DNA of 64,000 nucleotides. Source: Norana najaformis (lineage: Eukaryota; Annelida; Clitellata; Crassiclitellata; Hormogastridae). Position 1 is the stretch's first letter; the number at the start of each line of letters is the position of its first letter. A program made the position numbers and the translations under genes. The stretch lies in the NCBI GenBank assembly GCA_964023275.1, contig OZ029916.1, positions 31,340,587 to 31,404,586 of the forward strand, read 5' to 3'. The notes below the pieces were generated by a model. That model ran no database searches, was not told where the DNA came from, and saw only the letters and a program-made list of their open reading frames with translations. Of this stretch, positions 45,986 to 57,600 are shown piece by piece.

Positions 45986-47222
45986 TGCTGATGACTGCTT
46001 ATCTGTCTTTGTGGAAGATGTTCCATTTGTTGCCGGTTGTTTATTGATGATTCTCTTCCCGCCACTGCGGCTTCGCGGTCACATCCATGATCAGACGACA
46101 CCAGATGAGTCCGCCATAACCCTCGACTCAATTTCCTTCTCGTGGCTCCGAGATCTCGCGTGCGTGCGTACGTCCGTGCGTGCAAGCGCCTGTTGATAAA
46201 TCGGAAACAGTCGCAGGTGTCGTGCAGAGTCAAAATCTCGCGCAACTAGAACGTGATTTTGAAGCATCACGGTAGGGGGCGTCGTTTCAAGCGACTGTTG
46301 CGCAATTATGTATGCAGACGTCGATTGCGATTGCGTCATGCCGGCCGGCGATGGAATGAGAAACTACACGCGCGGGAATGACACAGCCGCAAATGACGCA
46401 CGATTGACTGGCTGACGCCGGTTGACGAGAAACACGAGTAACGAAAGCAAACAGATGGATGGATGGACGGCAGAAACTAGGGACCAGAGAATGAGAACAT
46501 TTAACAGTAGGGAGTAGTTGCCGTTGGCTAAACACGATCGAGCAGGCGTAACGTTCTCTTTGTGTCGGCGTTTACCAGACATGGTTTGTAAGGGCGAGTT
46601 AATTATCTAGATACTTTATATAGCGCTCGTTATACACCACACAACAGCCAGACACATTCTGCTAATCACAAAAATTGGGGCAGTTCTGAGACAATTCAAA
46701 GAGACTCGACTTCAGGTTGTTTTTGCATACCCAGCGACATTAGGTTCTGGTGTTACGAGACATGACCTAAAGGCGTTTGGCTGGCACAAAAATCGACTCT
46801 GCTTTGTTACTTGGTCGGATTCATTATGCATATACATCGATATTAACGTCTACCTTTGAGAGACATGGCTTTTGTGAACAGCTTATGCGAAGAAGGAGGG
46901 AGGGAGGGCTTATCGTGTATTTGCATTTGCTTCGAGTGTTCTTCTTTTGCACTAATACGAGTGTTCTGCACTTCTGGTCATTTGAAGTGTCATCGATCGC
47001 AACCTGCTCGAGATTACCCACAGTTATCCGATATTTATTTAGCGCAATATGGGTTGGAAAATTTGCCAGAAACTTCATTTCGCACTGAATCGTAATCGTA
47101 AGCCCCTAATTGTAATTGCTACATTTCTCCGGCATCAAAACGGTTAATTTGAGAAAACAAGTGAGGAATGACTAATAGATCACAAAATCCGTGATGACTG
47201 ACACGGTTCTATCAGCAACAAA
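45986..47222. other. No gene recognised
   Basis: Several overlapping ORFs of 75-103 codons lie on both strands at 46287-47095. None shows a domain. No convincing splice pair. Confidence 0.3.
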
Positions 47223-47225
47223 AAA

Positions 47226-47372
47226 GGAACGACGCTACAGATGACAAAACAAGGAATGACGTTACAGATGACAAAACAAGGAATGACGTTACAGATGACA
47301 AAACAAAGAACGACGCTACAGATGACAAAACAAAGAATGACGCTACAGATGACAAAACAAAGAATGACGTCA
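47226..47372. repeat. 27-bp minisatellite
   Basis: Five and a part copies of GGAATGACGTTACAGATGAC plus AAAACAA. The 27-base period keeps frames open on both strands (nine-residue MTKQGMTLQ units on plus). Confidence 0.9.
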
Positions 47373-48180
47373 TCGATGGCATGTATAACAGGAGTGACGG
47401 ACCGAATGGACGTACGTGTTTTCGCCTCAGACCAAGCAATGACTCATCCAGGAATGACGACAGGCATTGTGGGTGAGATTGGCAGTCTTAGGGATTGACA
47501 ACACTTGACGTGGGAGGGACTTAAAAAAACTTTTCATGATTGACAACACGTATTGTGGGAGTGATTGAAAGCCTTTAAGGGTTAATGCAACCAAATTGCA
47601 TATGCTCTTTTACTGAGCAGAACGGACATGCGCCTTACAGCAACAGACCCCTTCCCTGTCTGGCCTGACACCCGTTTGCATCTATGTTCAAGGAAGCAAC
47701 TGACGTGACGCTTTCAGGTAGTGGTCGGCCAATTCTTTTCATCCGTTCAAATCAATATTTAATAAAGCACAGACGTTCAACTATTACAACTGAAAGCTCG
47801 AACTGGCGCTATGTAAATCCACTAGATGTCGCGTCGGTCGTGTGTATGTCCGTCGTTTCGCTGGCTACTTGCTGGAGGTCGTCCGAAAACGAGAACAGGC
47901 AGTCGTAGAGTAATGAGCCTGTAACGTAACACAGTTAAAAGGCGCTCGTAAGATTAGAATGTCTAGAAACAGCATACACTTACGATGTGGCCAGAAGAGT
48001 CGGTGTAATTGTCGTATAAGTGAACATTTCATAGCGCCTTCTAATTGAGTCTCATCTTTGCCAGAACAGTCAACGTCCACACTCTTCCACTTACTATTTG
48101 AGCTCTGGTGGTGGCATCGTCTTTCCTGCTTCATGTAGCTGTCCTCTGCATCTATCCTTGATAAAATTTTATTATGTCCC
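47373..48180. other. No gene recognised
   Basis: A near repeat (GATTGACAACAC followed by GTGGGAG) occurs at about 47495 and 47537. Nothing else is recognised. Confidence 0.35.
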
Positions 48181-48182
48181 TC

Positions 48183-48262
48183 TCCCTGTCCATGCCTCTG
48201 TCCCTGTCTCTGTCCCTGTCTCTGTCCCTGTCTCTGTCCCTGTCTCTGTCCCTATCTTTGTA
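48183..48262. repeat. 12-bp tandem repeat (CTGTCTCTGTCC)
   Basis: Five to six copies of CTGTCTCTGTCC, giving a VPVSVPVS frame. Confidence 0.85.
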
Positions 48263-48575
48263 CCTCTCTTAGTTCCTGTCCGCCTAATCCGTTCCTATGC
48301 CTTCTTCCATTTCCGCCGTATTATCCCCAGCACCTGGCTGTCCTCCTCCCCTCCTACTCCTCCTTCTCCTCTCTAATCAGACTATCGACCACGCGACGCA
48401 CCGGCACATGCATGCAGATCAAAAAGGAAAAAAACGTCAAAGGAGCCGCCGACGCTTTGATCATAGCGCCGGCGACCAGAAGCCATTGGGGCGCACACAG
48501 GGCAACAATCGGATCCGTGCTTTGTAATTGGAATAAGGCGATGAGATATTAATACTATAACTTTAGACAAGGCAA
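48263..48575. other. No gene recognised
   Basis: Short ORFs on both strands. No recognisable content. Confidence 0.35.
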
Positions 48576-48760
48576 TATCATGTAAACTAAGGTTAAGAAA
48601 CTTTAGGTATTGTATTGTCAGAAAAGGTAATATAAGGTAAAATAAGGTAGAGTAAGATTTGTGTCATGTAAGGTGAGATAAACTTATAGTAAAGTAAGAT
48701 AACGTGAGGTCCGTGAGGTCAGGCAAGATAGGGCAAGAGAAGAAAATAAGGTCAGGTGAG
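48576..48760. repeat. Degenerate AAGGTA/GTAAGAT repeat
   Basis: GGTAATATAAGGTAAAATAA and AAGGTGAGATAA words form a diverged short-period array. Confidence 0.7.
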
Positions 48761-48910
48761 ATGAGGCTAAAAACACGGGAGGGGCGTAACCTTAGTCTAG
48801 AAAGTGGGGCACCAATTTCTTCCCCTCCTCTTCCCTCTTGCGTAGTTGGCCTAGTTATTTTTTCACTGATAGCAATGACCGAAAAGTCGTTGGAGAATGT
48901 CGACCTCATA

Positions 48911-49165
<255 letters not shown>

Positions 49166-49770
49166 GTACGGTGGGTTGTGTTTGGAATTGGATCTGCAGG
49201 AGATATAATGGGGAAGAACAGATATCAGGATAGGATCTACGGAAGAGGAGTTGCGTCAGCTAAATCAAATGGGAGACCTGGTCAGACTGGTCCGATCTCG
49301 TGAGCCCGTGTCTTATTATCTCTCGTGTTGTTCTCTGATCTGCCCTGTTTACATGAGGGGCTGTGAGCCTCTGCTATAGGCCTACTCTGCTATGAGGCGC
49401 TCTGTCATGATATACTCGGCTCTGATATGCTATGATACATGTAAAGCCTACTCTGTCCGGATGTACTCAACTATGCTCAGTTCTTGTATGCTCTGCTACG
49501 ATGTTCTCAACTGCTCTTCTCTTCATTATGCACAGCATGGAACCAGCGCTAGTTTTCACATTCGACTCGCTCTAGACTCCGAGCGTCGGTGGCAGCAGTA
49601 GGCGTTACACGAACAGCAGAACCAGTGATTGCCAGGTAATTATTCTTCTTGGAGAGGACGTCGACCGCGCGGACCACCATTGGGCGAATGAGCGATGGAA
49701 GGAAGGACGAAAGGCCGCTTATTAACCGAGAAACAGAATATCAAGAGGCAGACAAAAGGACTGACAAAAC
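49166..49770. other. Degenerate TCTGCTATGA words; no gene recognised
   Basis: From about 49340 to 49510, CTCTGCTATGA and TGCTATGATAC words repeat imperfectly. The rest is unassigned. Confidence 0.4.
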
Positions 49771-49777
49771 ACTGAAG

Positions 49778-50015
49778 GACTGATGATGATTGAAAAAATG
49801 ATCATGATGAAGATGATGATGATGAAGATGATGATGATGAAGATGATGATGAAGAAGATGATGATGATGATGGTGATGAGGTTGAGGATGGTGATGATGA
49901 GGAGAAGGAGGAGGAGGAGGAGGATGATAATGGTGCTGTTGATGATGATGGTGATGATGAAGATGATGAAGAAGAAGAAGAAGAAGATGATGATGATGAT
50001 GATGACGACGATATT
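49778..50015. repeat. (GAT)n/(GAA)n trinucleotide array
   Basis: GATGATGAAGATG blocks with a GAGGAGGAGG stretch in the middle. All frames stay open, giving methionine/lysine-rich and isoleucine/phenylalanine-rich ORFs. Confidence 0.95.
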
Positions 50016-50370
50016 AATGCTTAATAATTCTTTTAAAATTATATAATCAGATGCAAAGAAATAAGTTGTGACCTTAATATGTTTAACTGTGCTGTACTGT
50101 GCATGTTTAATTGCGACTGTTGAACTTCGAATGGACAACCCTTCTCGTTTTACCACAGACTTGAGCATTTGCTGTTTTCTTAAAAATAGCCTCGGCCTTT
50201 TATAAAAGTCCGGTGCTTGGCCATAAACCATAAACCAAGTGATATTAGAGGAGGACCAGGATTAAGGCTTGGATTATCGATTAGGTCTTCCGGATAATCG
50301 AAGTTTAATCAAGCGTACGACAATTCCTCGTGCTTCGATTTAATCTGCTAATCTCTGTCTAGCCCGTCTC
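50016..50370. other. No gene recognised
   Basis: No recognisable ORF or repeat. Confidence 0.35.
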
Positions 50371-50945
50371 TGAAAATGTCCCTTTCTTTGCACCTGTCTC
50401 TGTCTCTGCAAATCTCTGTCTTTGTATTTTTCTGTACAAACGTATCTGTCTTTCTACCTGTTTCTGCAGCCGTCTCGAAAGTTAATATCGCTATCGTTGT
50501 GTCTTTCTGTACAAATGTCTCTGTCTTGGTTTTTAAAAAAATGTCTGTCTGCACCTCTCAGCATCTATCTCCAAAAATGTCTCTGTCTTTATACGTCTGT
50601 GTTTTTGCACCTGTCTCTGCAAATGTCACTGTCTTTGCACTTGTCTCTGCACTTGTCTGTGCAAATGTCCTTGTATCTGCATTTGTCTCTGTCTCTGCAA
50701 ATGTCACTGTCTTTGCACTTGTCTCTGCACTTGTCTGTGCAAATGTCTTTGTATCTGCTTGTCTCTGTCTCTGCAAATGTCACTGTCTTTGCACTTGTCT
50801 CTGCACTTGTCTGTGCAAATGTCTTTGTATCTGCATTTGTCTCTGTCTCTGCAAATGTATCTGCATCTTTTATGTATGTCTGTCTGTCTGCCTGTCTGTC
50901 TGTCTATCTGTCTGTGTGTCTGTCTGGCTGTCTCTATCTCCATGT
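50371..50945. repeat. Nested TCTCTGCAAATGTC repeat with about 78-bp higher unit
   Basis: TGTCTCTG and CTGCAAATGTC words recur across the interval. From about 50610 to 50860 a unit of about 78 bases (CTCTGCAAATGTCACTGTC, then TTTGCACTTGTCTCTGC, then GTGCAAATGTC-TTGTATC) repeats about three times. The array ends in (GTCT)n. The cysteine-rich ORFs on both strands come from the repeat. Confidence 0.9.
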
Positions 50946-52095
50946 ACCTCTATATAATTTACATATAACGACCCATGAGAATTTACGTTACATTACGTAT
51001 AGGCCTACACATCTCATTCTCCTTACTGCGCTAAACCACTTTACATCCTATAAATCCTGTCCGCAGGGGAGAGACGAAGACCGTGCTGGCGAGGCCATAA
51101 AACGTTGCCGAGCGTTACGAAATTCATAAAGCGCCACAATGGCCTTCTCGTAGGCATCTCGGAGACATATAGGGCCGAGCCTTTATGCGACTCAAGGCGG
51201 GCGCCTGATTGCTAAAGTCAGGACGAAGTGTCAATACGCAATAAGACGGCGCACAAAGAGCCAGTCTTCGAGAGACAGACAGACAGAGGCCGAGACGGAG
51301 ACGGACAGAGACAGAGCCAAGGAGGCAAAATGGCGACGATGACGTAAATCGAAGACGACAGAGATGTCACCAGCATGCAATTAGTGACATGGACAGAAAA
51401 ACGCAGAGACAGTCGGCCTTCGCTAACAAGTGACTTAGAGGAAATGACGAAAATTCATCAATGATAAGTCAACCACCGAATACAAACCATGAACCACAGT
51501 ATGTCTAGTAGGACAGCTGCAGGCAATTATATTAGCTAGAAGGACTTGATCAATGTACGTAACTTCCAAGACGTTTGGATATCTTGAAGTATTGCATGCT
51601 TTTGCGGCCCGGGTGATGGTTTGGCCCCGCGTTTGGGTAGAAGATAAAGACGCCACACTTCTTCACACGCATCTCGTTTCGTAAAGGTTACAGGGTGAAT
51701 GTAGCATAGGCCCCCACCTGTTTATAAGGGACATAAGGGTGAGCGAGAAGACGGACGAAGGGACAAAACACATCGCCCCTCCTTTGGTCCCTTCGACCTT
51801 GCCTTAATTCAGCCCGATATCCCACCGTGTATCCAGAGCTTTGGCTTACCCCCGGGATCGGAAGCGGTTTCGGCTGCTGCACTGAGCATCTCTGCATCTG
51901 CAGGCAATGATGCCTGATGCTGATGCCAATTAGTACAGGTAGGGTATAGACGGCTGCAGGCAGACGGTAATAAATAAAGCCAATTTTGCAAACCTCTCAG
52001 CACCTCTCAACCCAAGTATGTCCCCTTGTCCCTGCACTCGACCCTTTGTCCTTGGCGCTTCACGTATCAGAATTGTCACTATTCGTGGCGCTTAA
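50946..52095. other. No gene recognised
   Basis: Short ORFs and an AGACAGAC/AGACGGAGAC patch at 51270-51315. No domain is recognised. Confidence 0.35.
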
Positions 52096-52104
52096 CAAAT
52101 AGGA

Positions 52105-52170
52105 TATAGTAGTAGTAGTGGTAGTAGTGGTAGTAGTGGTGGTAGTAGTAGTAGTGGTAATAATAATTTG
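52105..52170. repeat. (GTA)/(GTG)n trinucleotide repeat
   Basis: TAGTAGTAGTGG units grade into GTAATAATAAT. Confidence 0.9.
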
Positions 52171-52335
52171 AGTATTTATGTATGTATACACGAAGGTTTA
52201 CGCATGTATGTGTGTGTATGTCTGTCTGTATGTGTATATATATGTATGTATGTGTGTGTAACCCAAAAGGAGAAATGCCCCTCTATCCGAATTCCCACAT
52301 TGCAATTAATATTGTATTTGATAAATGTATTGTAT

Positions 52336-52890
52336 TTGATAACTTATATAGCGCTTCTTACAGAACAAACTACTCAGAGGCGCTTCCAGCATGAGAGCCC
52401 TGGGAAATAAGAACGTCTTTAAACAACGAGCTGACTGAGCTCTGTCAACGACAGTGACCCTTGCACGAAACGATAGCGGAATTCCATTCCATAGAGAAGG
52501 GCCAACAACAGCAAAAGCCCTCTGCTGCGCAAGCGAGGACTTAACACGAGGAACAAGTGGATCCAGAAGACCCAGAGAACGTAAAGGACGGGAAGAGGTA
52601 CTGGAGTAATATTGAGAAAAAGGACAATTTTAAAACGAACTGCGCGGTGACGATATATTAATAAAGTGCTGGTACATTTTTTCGAATAGTTTTCGCGTGG
52701 TTGGCGGAGAGCGATGGAGCGCTGATGCAAGCGGAAGTCTCAGTGAAGTCTGGTCGTGACAGGTCAAGCACCGGACTGCGGAGTGCTGTGTCGTGGAAGC
52801 GGAGCAACTGTTCCTTAGTAAGGGGGTGTTCGGTGATTTATGCCGAATCACGTATACGGTTTAAGGGCGAGAGTTACATGTTGTAAGCCT
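52336..52890. repeat. Dispersed repeat beginning with TTATATAGCGC module
   Basis: The segment opens with AACTTATATAGCGCTTCTTA and then AGAGGCGCTTCCAGCATGAG. It continues with AAGAACGTCTTTAAACAACG and GAGCTGACTGAGCTC. From memory, this word order is common in a dispersed repeat of several marine invertebrate genomes. I cannot confirm that here. Only the opening module is repeated in this window (60026). It ends in a (TG)n tract where the LTR element begins. Confidence 0.5.
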
Positions 52891-52908
52891 ATGTGTGTGT
52901 GTGTGTAT

Positions 52909-53890
52909 TGTGACAAACCTGGGGTGCCGAATCCCCTGTCAAGGTGCTGGTGTTCTACCACTCTACCCGAAGGCTCTCTCTCCCAGCGCCTATTTACTGC
53001 CAGTCCGCGAGATAAGCCCTTGGGGTCTTCAAGGAACCGAACGCCAAGTCGATTGATCAGCTATAGCCCTTTTATTTCTCGCAAAAGACTCGAACCTACA
53101 GCATCTAGTTAAAACAGTTCTTATTCTAAACTTCCGTGCCCTTACAACGACAATTCAACCGCAACAACTCTCACAGCAACAGCACCCGCAGCAAGAGTGT
53201 GTGTCTGTCTCCGTATGTCGTCTCTTCTCTGCAGCAAGAGTGTCCGAGTGTCCTTGTGTTCGCTGCAGCCCTTTATATAGGCGGCAAGCTCGCATTTGGT
53301 TCCCGTGCGGGAGGAGGCGAACTCGTAGAGTTCCATGGGTTCTCTGGCGAACCGGCCGAGCTCCATCAGTTCCCGTGCGGGGGGAAGGCGAACTCGTAGA
53401 GTTCCATGGGTTCTCTGGCGAACCGGCCGAGCTCCATGGGTTCCCGTGCGGGGGGAAGGCGAGCTCGTAGAGTTCCATGGGTTCCCGTGCGGGGGAAGGC
53501 GAACTCGTAGAGTTCCATGGGCTCCCTTGCGGGGGAAGGCGAACTCGTAGAGTTCCATGGGTTCCCCTGCGAACCCGTGGAGTTCCCGTGCGGGAGGAGG
53601 CGAACTCGTAGAGTTACATGGGTTCCCGTGCGGGGGGAAGGCGAACTCGTAGAGTTCCATGGGTTCTCTGGCGAACCGGCCGAGCTCCATGGGTTCCCGT
53701 GCGGGGGGAAGGCGAGCTCGTAGAGTTCCATGGGTTCCCGTGCGGGGGAAGGCGAACTCGTAGAGTTCCATGGGCTCCCGTGCGGGGGGAAGGCGAACTC
53801 GTAGAGTTCCATGGGTTCCCCTGCGAACCCGTGGAGTTCCCGTGCGGGAGGAGGCGAACTCGTAGAGTTCCATGGGTTCCCGCTACAACA
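52909..53890 (-). repeat. 3' LTR of the RT-less gypsy element
   Basis: This 982-base LTR is the longer of the two because it holds more minisatellite units. It has TG...CA ends on the minus strand, a TATA box at 53272-53279 and an AATAAA at 53071-53076. The polypurine tract abuts it on its high-coordinate side. Confidence 0.9.
53299..53880. repeat. 40/41-bp minisatellite inside the 3' LTR U3
   Basis: Units read GGCGAACTCGTAGAGTTCCA, then TGGGTTCCCGTGCGGGGGAA. G-run length alternates between five and six, shifting the period from 40 to 41. Some units are replaced by TTCTCTGGCGAACCGGCCGA plus GCTCCAT. All frames on the minus strand stay open, producing [24 protein letters not shown] ORFs of up to 243 codons. 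These are not genes. Confidence 0.9.
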
Positions 53891-53902
53891 CTCCTCCCAC
53901 CA
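53891..53902 (-). promoter_or_regulatory. Polypurine tract
   Basis: On the minus strand TGGTGGGAGGAG directly precedes the LTR start TGTTGTAGC. This is the expected place for plus-strand DNA priming. Confidence 0.8.
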
Positions 53903-54309
53903 AAGAGACCGAACGTCCCCGGTTCGGAACCCACCTCGCACAAACCCAAGCAACAAAACATACAGTCTCTAAGGCACACAAATTAAACAAAAATGGCCGA
54001 CACTTCGGCTCCAAAAACAGTCACCGATTAAAGCGATAATACAGACATGGCATACACAATTACTAACAGCATAGAACAAGCAATTTAAGTAAGCCACATG
54101 GCTTTACGAAAACTAAACAGCCGCACACGCGGTTTTTACTCAACCATACAACAAAATAGCCACACTTGGCAGTAAACGACATGTAAATTCTCTCTCACCA
54201 AGTCAGTCCACCAAGATCACATCGTCGTCGTCCGCAGCCGGATCCCAAGGGCGGACTCGCCTAAAGCCGCGGGTCCAACAAACGACGTCCACGGTTGCAC
54301 AACGTCCCT
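53903..54309. other. 3' untranslated region of the gypsy element
   Basis: Between the integrase stop and the polypurine tract. No ORF with an env-like or other domain is recognised. Confidence 0.6.
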
Positions 54310-54636
54310 TTATTGGAAGCGCTCAGGCCTCCGGGTGGCGCGTAATGGCCGCCCCTCGGTCGGTTCCGGCATGATCTCCACAGGATCTTTTGGCGAAGAT
54401 CTTTCTTGGCTCCAAACTCCCGGCTCCCGATCGTAACATGGCCGCAACTTGTCAACGTGAGTTACGAACGGCTTGGCCCTTTGAGATCGTTGAAGTTGAT
54501 AGTTCACCGTCCCACACCGTCGCATGACCATGAAGGGCCCCGTGTACAACCGCTGCCACTTGGGACTGCGACCTGGAAATTTCCGAGGGGTATAGTACCA
54601 CACCCAATCACCCATTATGAATTCAACCGGGGAGAA
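54310..54636 (-). pseudogene. Integrase C-terminal tail, shifted by one base
   Basis: On the minus strand this reads SPVEFIMGDWVWYYTPRKF, then PKWQRLYTGPFMVMRR, VNYQLQRS and THVDKLRPCY, the usual GPY/F-type C-terminal domain of gypsy integrase. It continues the main ORF but is one base out of frame. The main ORF ends RVLPG-stop at about 54623. Skipping one C in the CTCCCC run would restore the fusion. The shift could be a mutation, a sequencing error in a homopolymer, or a real frameshift site. Confidence 0.8.
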
Positions 54637-57600
54637 CCCTTAGGTCGTAAGTATGCTTCCGCCGCTCCGCCGCCTTCCGTAAGCGTTCCCTTACCACCCT
54701 GTAAGCGGTCTCCATACACTCACCCAGGTTCTCTACATAGGAGGCATAGGTCCCCCCTTTCTCCGCTGGGCCTGGCGCTCTTCCATACACCAAATCCAGG
54801 GGAGCCCTATTCTCCCTGCCAAAAATCAACATGTTAGGCGAATAACCGGTGGCCTCATGAACGGAAGCCCGATAGGCCGCCAGGACATGCGGCAGCAACT
54901 CATCCCAGTTCCTCTGATCCGTATGCACTATTTTCCCAATCATGGAATTCAGCGTCCTATGGAATCGCTCAATCAGGCCATTCCCACTAGGATGGTAGCT
55001 AGTGGTCCTCACCTTGTCGATCCTCAGGAGCGTGCACACCTCCCTAAACGAAATCTCATCGAAGTTAGTGCCACGGTCTGTTAAGATCTGCAACGGGGTC
55101 CCATACCGGACGATTACAGTATCCACCAAGGCTCGAGCCACCGTTGCGGCCTCCTGGTTCGCCACCGGAATTGCCTCTACAAACTTCGAGAAATAATCCA
55201 TCACCGTTAAGATGTAGACATGACCCTTCCTGCTCTTTGGATGGGGCCCCGTAATGTCCACACCCACTCGTTCCCACGGCTCTCCGCAGGGTAATGGCTG
55301 CAGCGGACCCTGCCTGGGAGGCTGGCCGCGGCGGTATTGACAGCACTGCGAACAACGGCTGCAAAACCGCCGAACTTCCCTTGACCAACCAACCCAATAG
55401 CCTCGGCGCCTAACTTGCCAACGGGTACGGCGGACTCCCAAGTGTCCCCCTGTCACGCCGGTGTGAGCAAGTTTCATGAAATCCTCCTTCAAGGCTCTGG
55501 GTAGCAGCAATTGTTCCGTACCATCCGCTGCCTTCCTGTAGACTACATCGTTCCTCACATACAAGCTGTCCCGTTGGTGCCAATAAGTCTTCACCGCTTC
55601 ACTCTCCCACATGATTGTCTGGAAATCGGGCTTTCTTGCATCTGGGCTTAGCCATTCCCTTACCACTGCGAGGTCGGGGTCGGCCTTCTGCGCTTCCGCA
55701 ATGCGTCCCTCCTCAGTGGGTTCCACTCCTGCGGAAAGCTCAACTTCACCCTCTGCATCCGCACCCGCCATCTCGGACCGTCTTGTGGCAGCCACTACCG
55801 CTGGAGTCTCTTCCATCAAACCCGTGATAAAGGGTGCTTCTCCTTCTACCCTGGGTCCCTCTCCTTTCCCAGCACATGTCTCCACCTCTACAGGTTGCAA
55901 TCTTCCCAGGAGCTGGTCCTTAGGGAGTGTGGCGGGGTCTCCATTGAGATTCACAACCCGAATCCGGGCAGCGCAAGCTTCATTCCCGATTAACACCCGT
56001 GCTACGTGAACTCCCGGCAGGACTTCCTTTGGCTCTGTCATCCATGCAGGGGCCATACTGGACAGATTCCCGTATTGCATTTTGGCGGGGATGTCGCACT
56101 GAGTCCTAGGAGGCAGCGTCATTTCCTCCGCGACCATCACCCGTCTACACCAGGCGGAACCATCCCCTTTTTCTAGCGGGATACGCCGGCGGCCTACAAA
56201 CAGGGCTCCAGTGCCAAACCCCAAACGACAGCGATGCTGCCGCAACCAGTCCATACCCAGCATGGGCTCTATGATCTGATCGGACACCAAGAAAGTAGTA
56301 TCTATAAGGAAACCCGGCCTGATCCTAATCGGGACACACAGCTCCCCAACCACATGGATCGCAGTCCCGTTGGCAGCTAGCAGTACCCGGGTGCTGGGAC
56401 GCAGCGTCAGACCCTCCACAACAGAAGACGGTACGAGGCTCACCTCTGACCCGGTGTCGACCAGGCACATTTCAGTCCGTCCATTGATGACGCCTCGGAT
56501 GTAGATTACGTTGCCGTTGGTACCGGTCGATGCCCTCTGGCGAGTGTTATGGTTGACAGCCGCCACCTCCGGTGTCGTCTGCGCCTCCGGACCATCGGGT
56601 GTCACTTCATCTGTACGAGCACGGGGCCGTCGGGGTTGACGGCACCGACGGGCGATGTGACCTCTCAGTCCGCAGTTGTAGCAGACCACATCCCGTCCCT
56701 GGTTTCCAGGCTGCTCCCTTGCCGTCTCGTCGCGTCGGTTGGCTTCCGCGTCGATCGCCAGATGGTTGCGGAAAGCCTCTAGCTGCCGTTCTATCTTCTT
56801 TTCCATGTCCTTTTGCCAGCGCTGCTGTTCCCCACGCTGAGCTTTGAGGAATTGGTCCAACTGATTCTGGAGTGGCACGTTTTGGTCAGACTCCTGGGTT
56901 CCTCGAACACGGTTCGGTGGCCTCCGTCGTTCCTCGGAATCCGCCATCCTTTGGTACGCTTCCATCCGTAGCGCCATCCGGTACGCCTCGTCCAGCGTCT
57001 TGGGTTCGCGCTCCCGGACCTTCAGCGACAACTCGCGATCCCGAATGGCCTCAAGGAAAGCGTCACGGGCAAGGATTTCGGTCGTCTCGTTGGAAGGCAC
57101 CGGATAAGCAAGTACCACCAACCGTCGGACATCGTGCAGGAGGTCGCTCAGGTTCTCATCGGCCCGTTGACGACGATAGTAGAGTTGCGCCCGGAAGGTC
57201 TCTGCTTGTCCTTCGGTCCCATATCGTTGTCGTAACCTCTGCGTCAACTCCTCATACGTCACGTCCTGCCGAGCTCCGAAGTCCCAGAGTAACTGCGTGG
57301 CGGCCTTGTCGAGGGCACATCGAAGGAAGTCCACTTTGTCGGAATCGGTCCACTGATTGTGTTTGGCACATACCTCGAATTGTGTCAGGAACGACTCCAG
57401 GGATCCTGTCCCGTCAAACTTCCCAGGCTTCATCGGAGTCTTGCGGTAGACGACGTTTCCCCATGACGGCAGGTTCGAAGCCGTTTCACGTTCTCTCTGC
57501 ATCGGTCTTCGTTCACTGCCGTTCACCACCGCCTGTCGTGAGCTGTCGAAGTCGATGCTCTCCAGAAACTGGCTACGGTCGAGTCTGGAGGCCTCCATTG

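Noticed and set aside
50376..51129. 193- and 235-codon cysteine- and leucine-rich ORFs, possibly secreted proteins
   Set aside because: Their periodicity follows the nested TCTG repeat, and they lack any conserved domain.
53142..53979. ORFs of up to 243 codons with MELYEFAFP repeats
   Set aside because: They arise from the stop-free 40/41-bp minisatellite inside the LTR. The same ORFs recur in the second LTR because the LTRs are duplicates.
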